From NCBI RefSeq assembly GCF_019966545.1, contig NZ_JAIMIC010000003.1, positions 485,380 to 549,379 on the forward strand: DNA of 64,000 bases, in the 5' to 3' direction. Origin of the DNA: Heliomarina baculiformis. GTDB taxonomy: Bacteria; Pseudomonadota; Alphaproteobacteria; Rhodobacterales; Rhodobacteraceae. The stretch's first letter is position 1; every line of letters begins with the position of its first letter. Made by a program: the position numbers and the translations under genes. Under the pieces are notes generated by a model that did no database searches, had not been told where the DNA came from, and was given only the letters and a program-made list of their open reading frames with translations. This document shows, piece after piece, positions 63,935 to 64,000 of this stretch.

Positions 63935-64000
63935 ATGAGCACCATCATCGACATTCACGCGCGCGAGATCCTCGACAGCCGCGGGAATCCCACGGTCGAG
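63935..64000 (+). CDS. eno: enolase, N-terminal 22 residues (partial)
   Basis: The window ends inside this gene. The first 22 residues ([22 protein letters not shown]) are the universal N-terminus of enolase, which interconverts 2-phosphoglycerate and phosphoenolpyruvate. The ATG at 63935 has AGGG upstream. The rest lies outside the window. Confidence 0.94.
   Translation, partial: MSTIIDIHAREILDSRGNPTVE

Overview
The window looks like ordinary chromosome from a marine alphaproteobacterium of the Rhodobacterales (roseobacter/Rhodobacteraceae type). The evidence is high GC with strong third-position bias, an alphaproteobacterial LexA box (GTTC-N7-GTTC) in front of uvrA, a Fur/Mur-type regulator, the long alphaproteobacterial form of dCTP deaminase, an rpmF-plsX-fabH-ihfA-merR cluster, and three VPLPA-type C-terminal sorting tails. 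I see no insertion sequence, prophage, CRISPR array, integrase or rRNA operon; one tRNA gene (tRNA-Pro GGG) is present.

Layout. 1-9.5 kb: end of queA, an MFS transporter, a DUF924 protein, an SGNH-type lipoprotein hydrolase, lpdA, a methyltransferase with an MFS transporter, and SOS-controlled uvrA. 9.5-19.1 kb: two small secreted proteins, then the distal valine catabolic genes (isobutyryl-CoA dehydrogenase, 3-hydroxyisobutyryl-CoA hydrolase, mmsB, and separately mmsA with a divergent LysR gene), interrupted by two VPLPA-CTERM protein genes. 19.2-31.5 kb: a CBS protein, coaD, a 47-residue membrane protein behind gap, a DUF808 protein, a predicted outer-membrane barrel, a repeat-rich third VPLPA-CTERM protein, tkt, a coiled-coil gene coupled to zapA, an enolase-superfamily enzyme, the grxD-bolA iron-sulfur pair, and xth.

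31.6-34.2 kb holds the least conventional locus: a 76-residue peptide built from an exact 21-residue repeat ending in SSAS, a 363-residue protein of unknown function, and a GTGA-coupled EamA-type transporter. The region in front carries two perfect DnaA boxes and a 13-base match to the anti-Shine-Dalgarno complement. I propose it as a candidate peptide or peptide-derived metabolite system; this is inference.

34.2-54 kb is housekeeping: erpA-like and dgt, a CPA antiporter with a regulatory domain, argS-SPOR-nagZ-scpA-scpB in tightly coupled order, dcd, tRNA-Pro, merR-ihfA-fabH-plsX-rpmF-yceD, bamE, an OlsB-like acyltransferase, an ABC-F ATPase, an SDR and a FemAB-like GNAT protein. 54-64 kb holds a 48-residue membrane protein, tyrS, anmK, a DUF985 cupin, selO, two EamA transporters, a DEAD-box helicase, fur/mur, an AbrB-type membrane protein and the start of eno. 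Twice, convergent genes end in one shared CTAG tetranucleotide.
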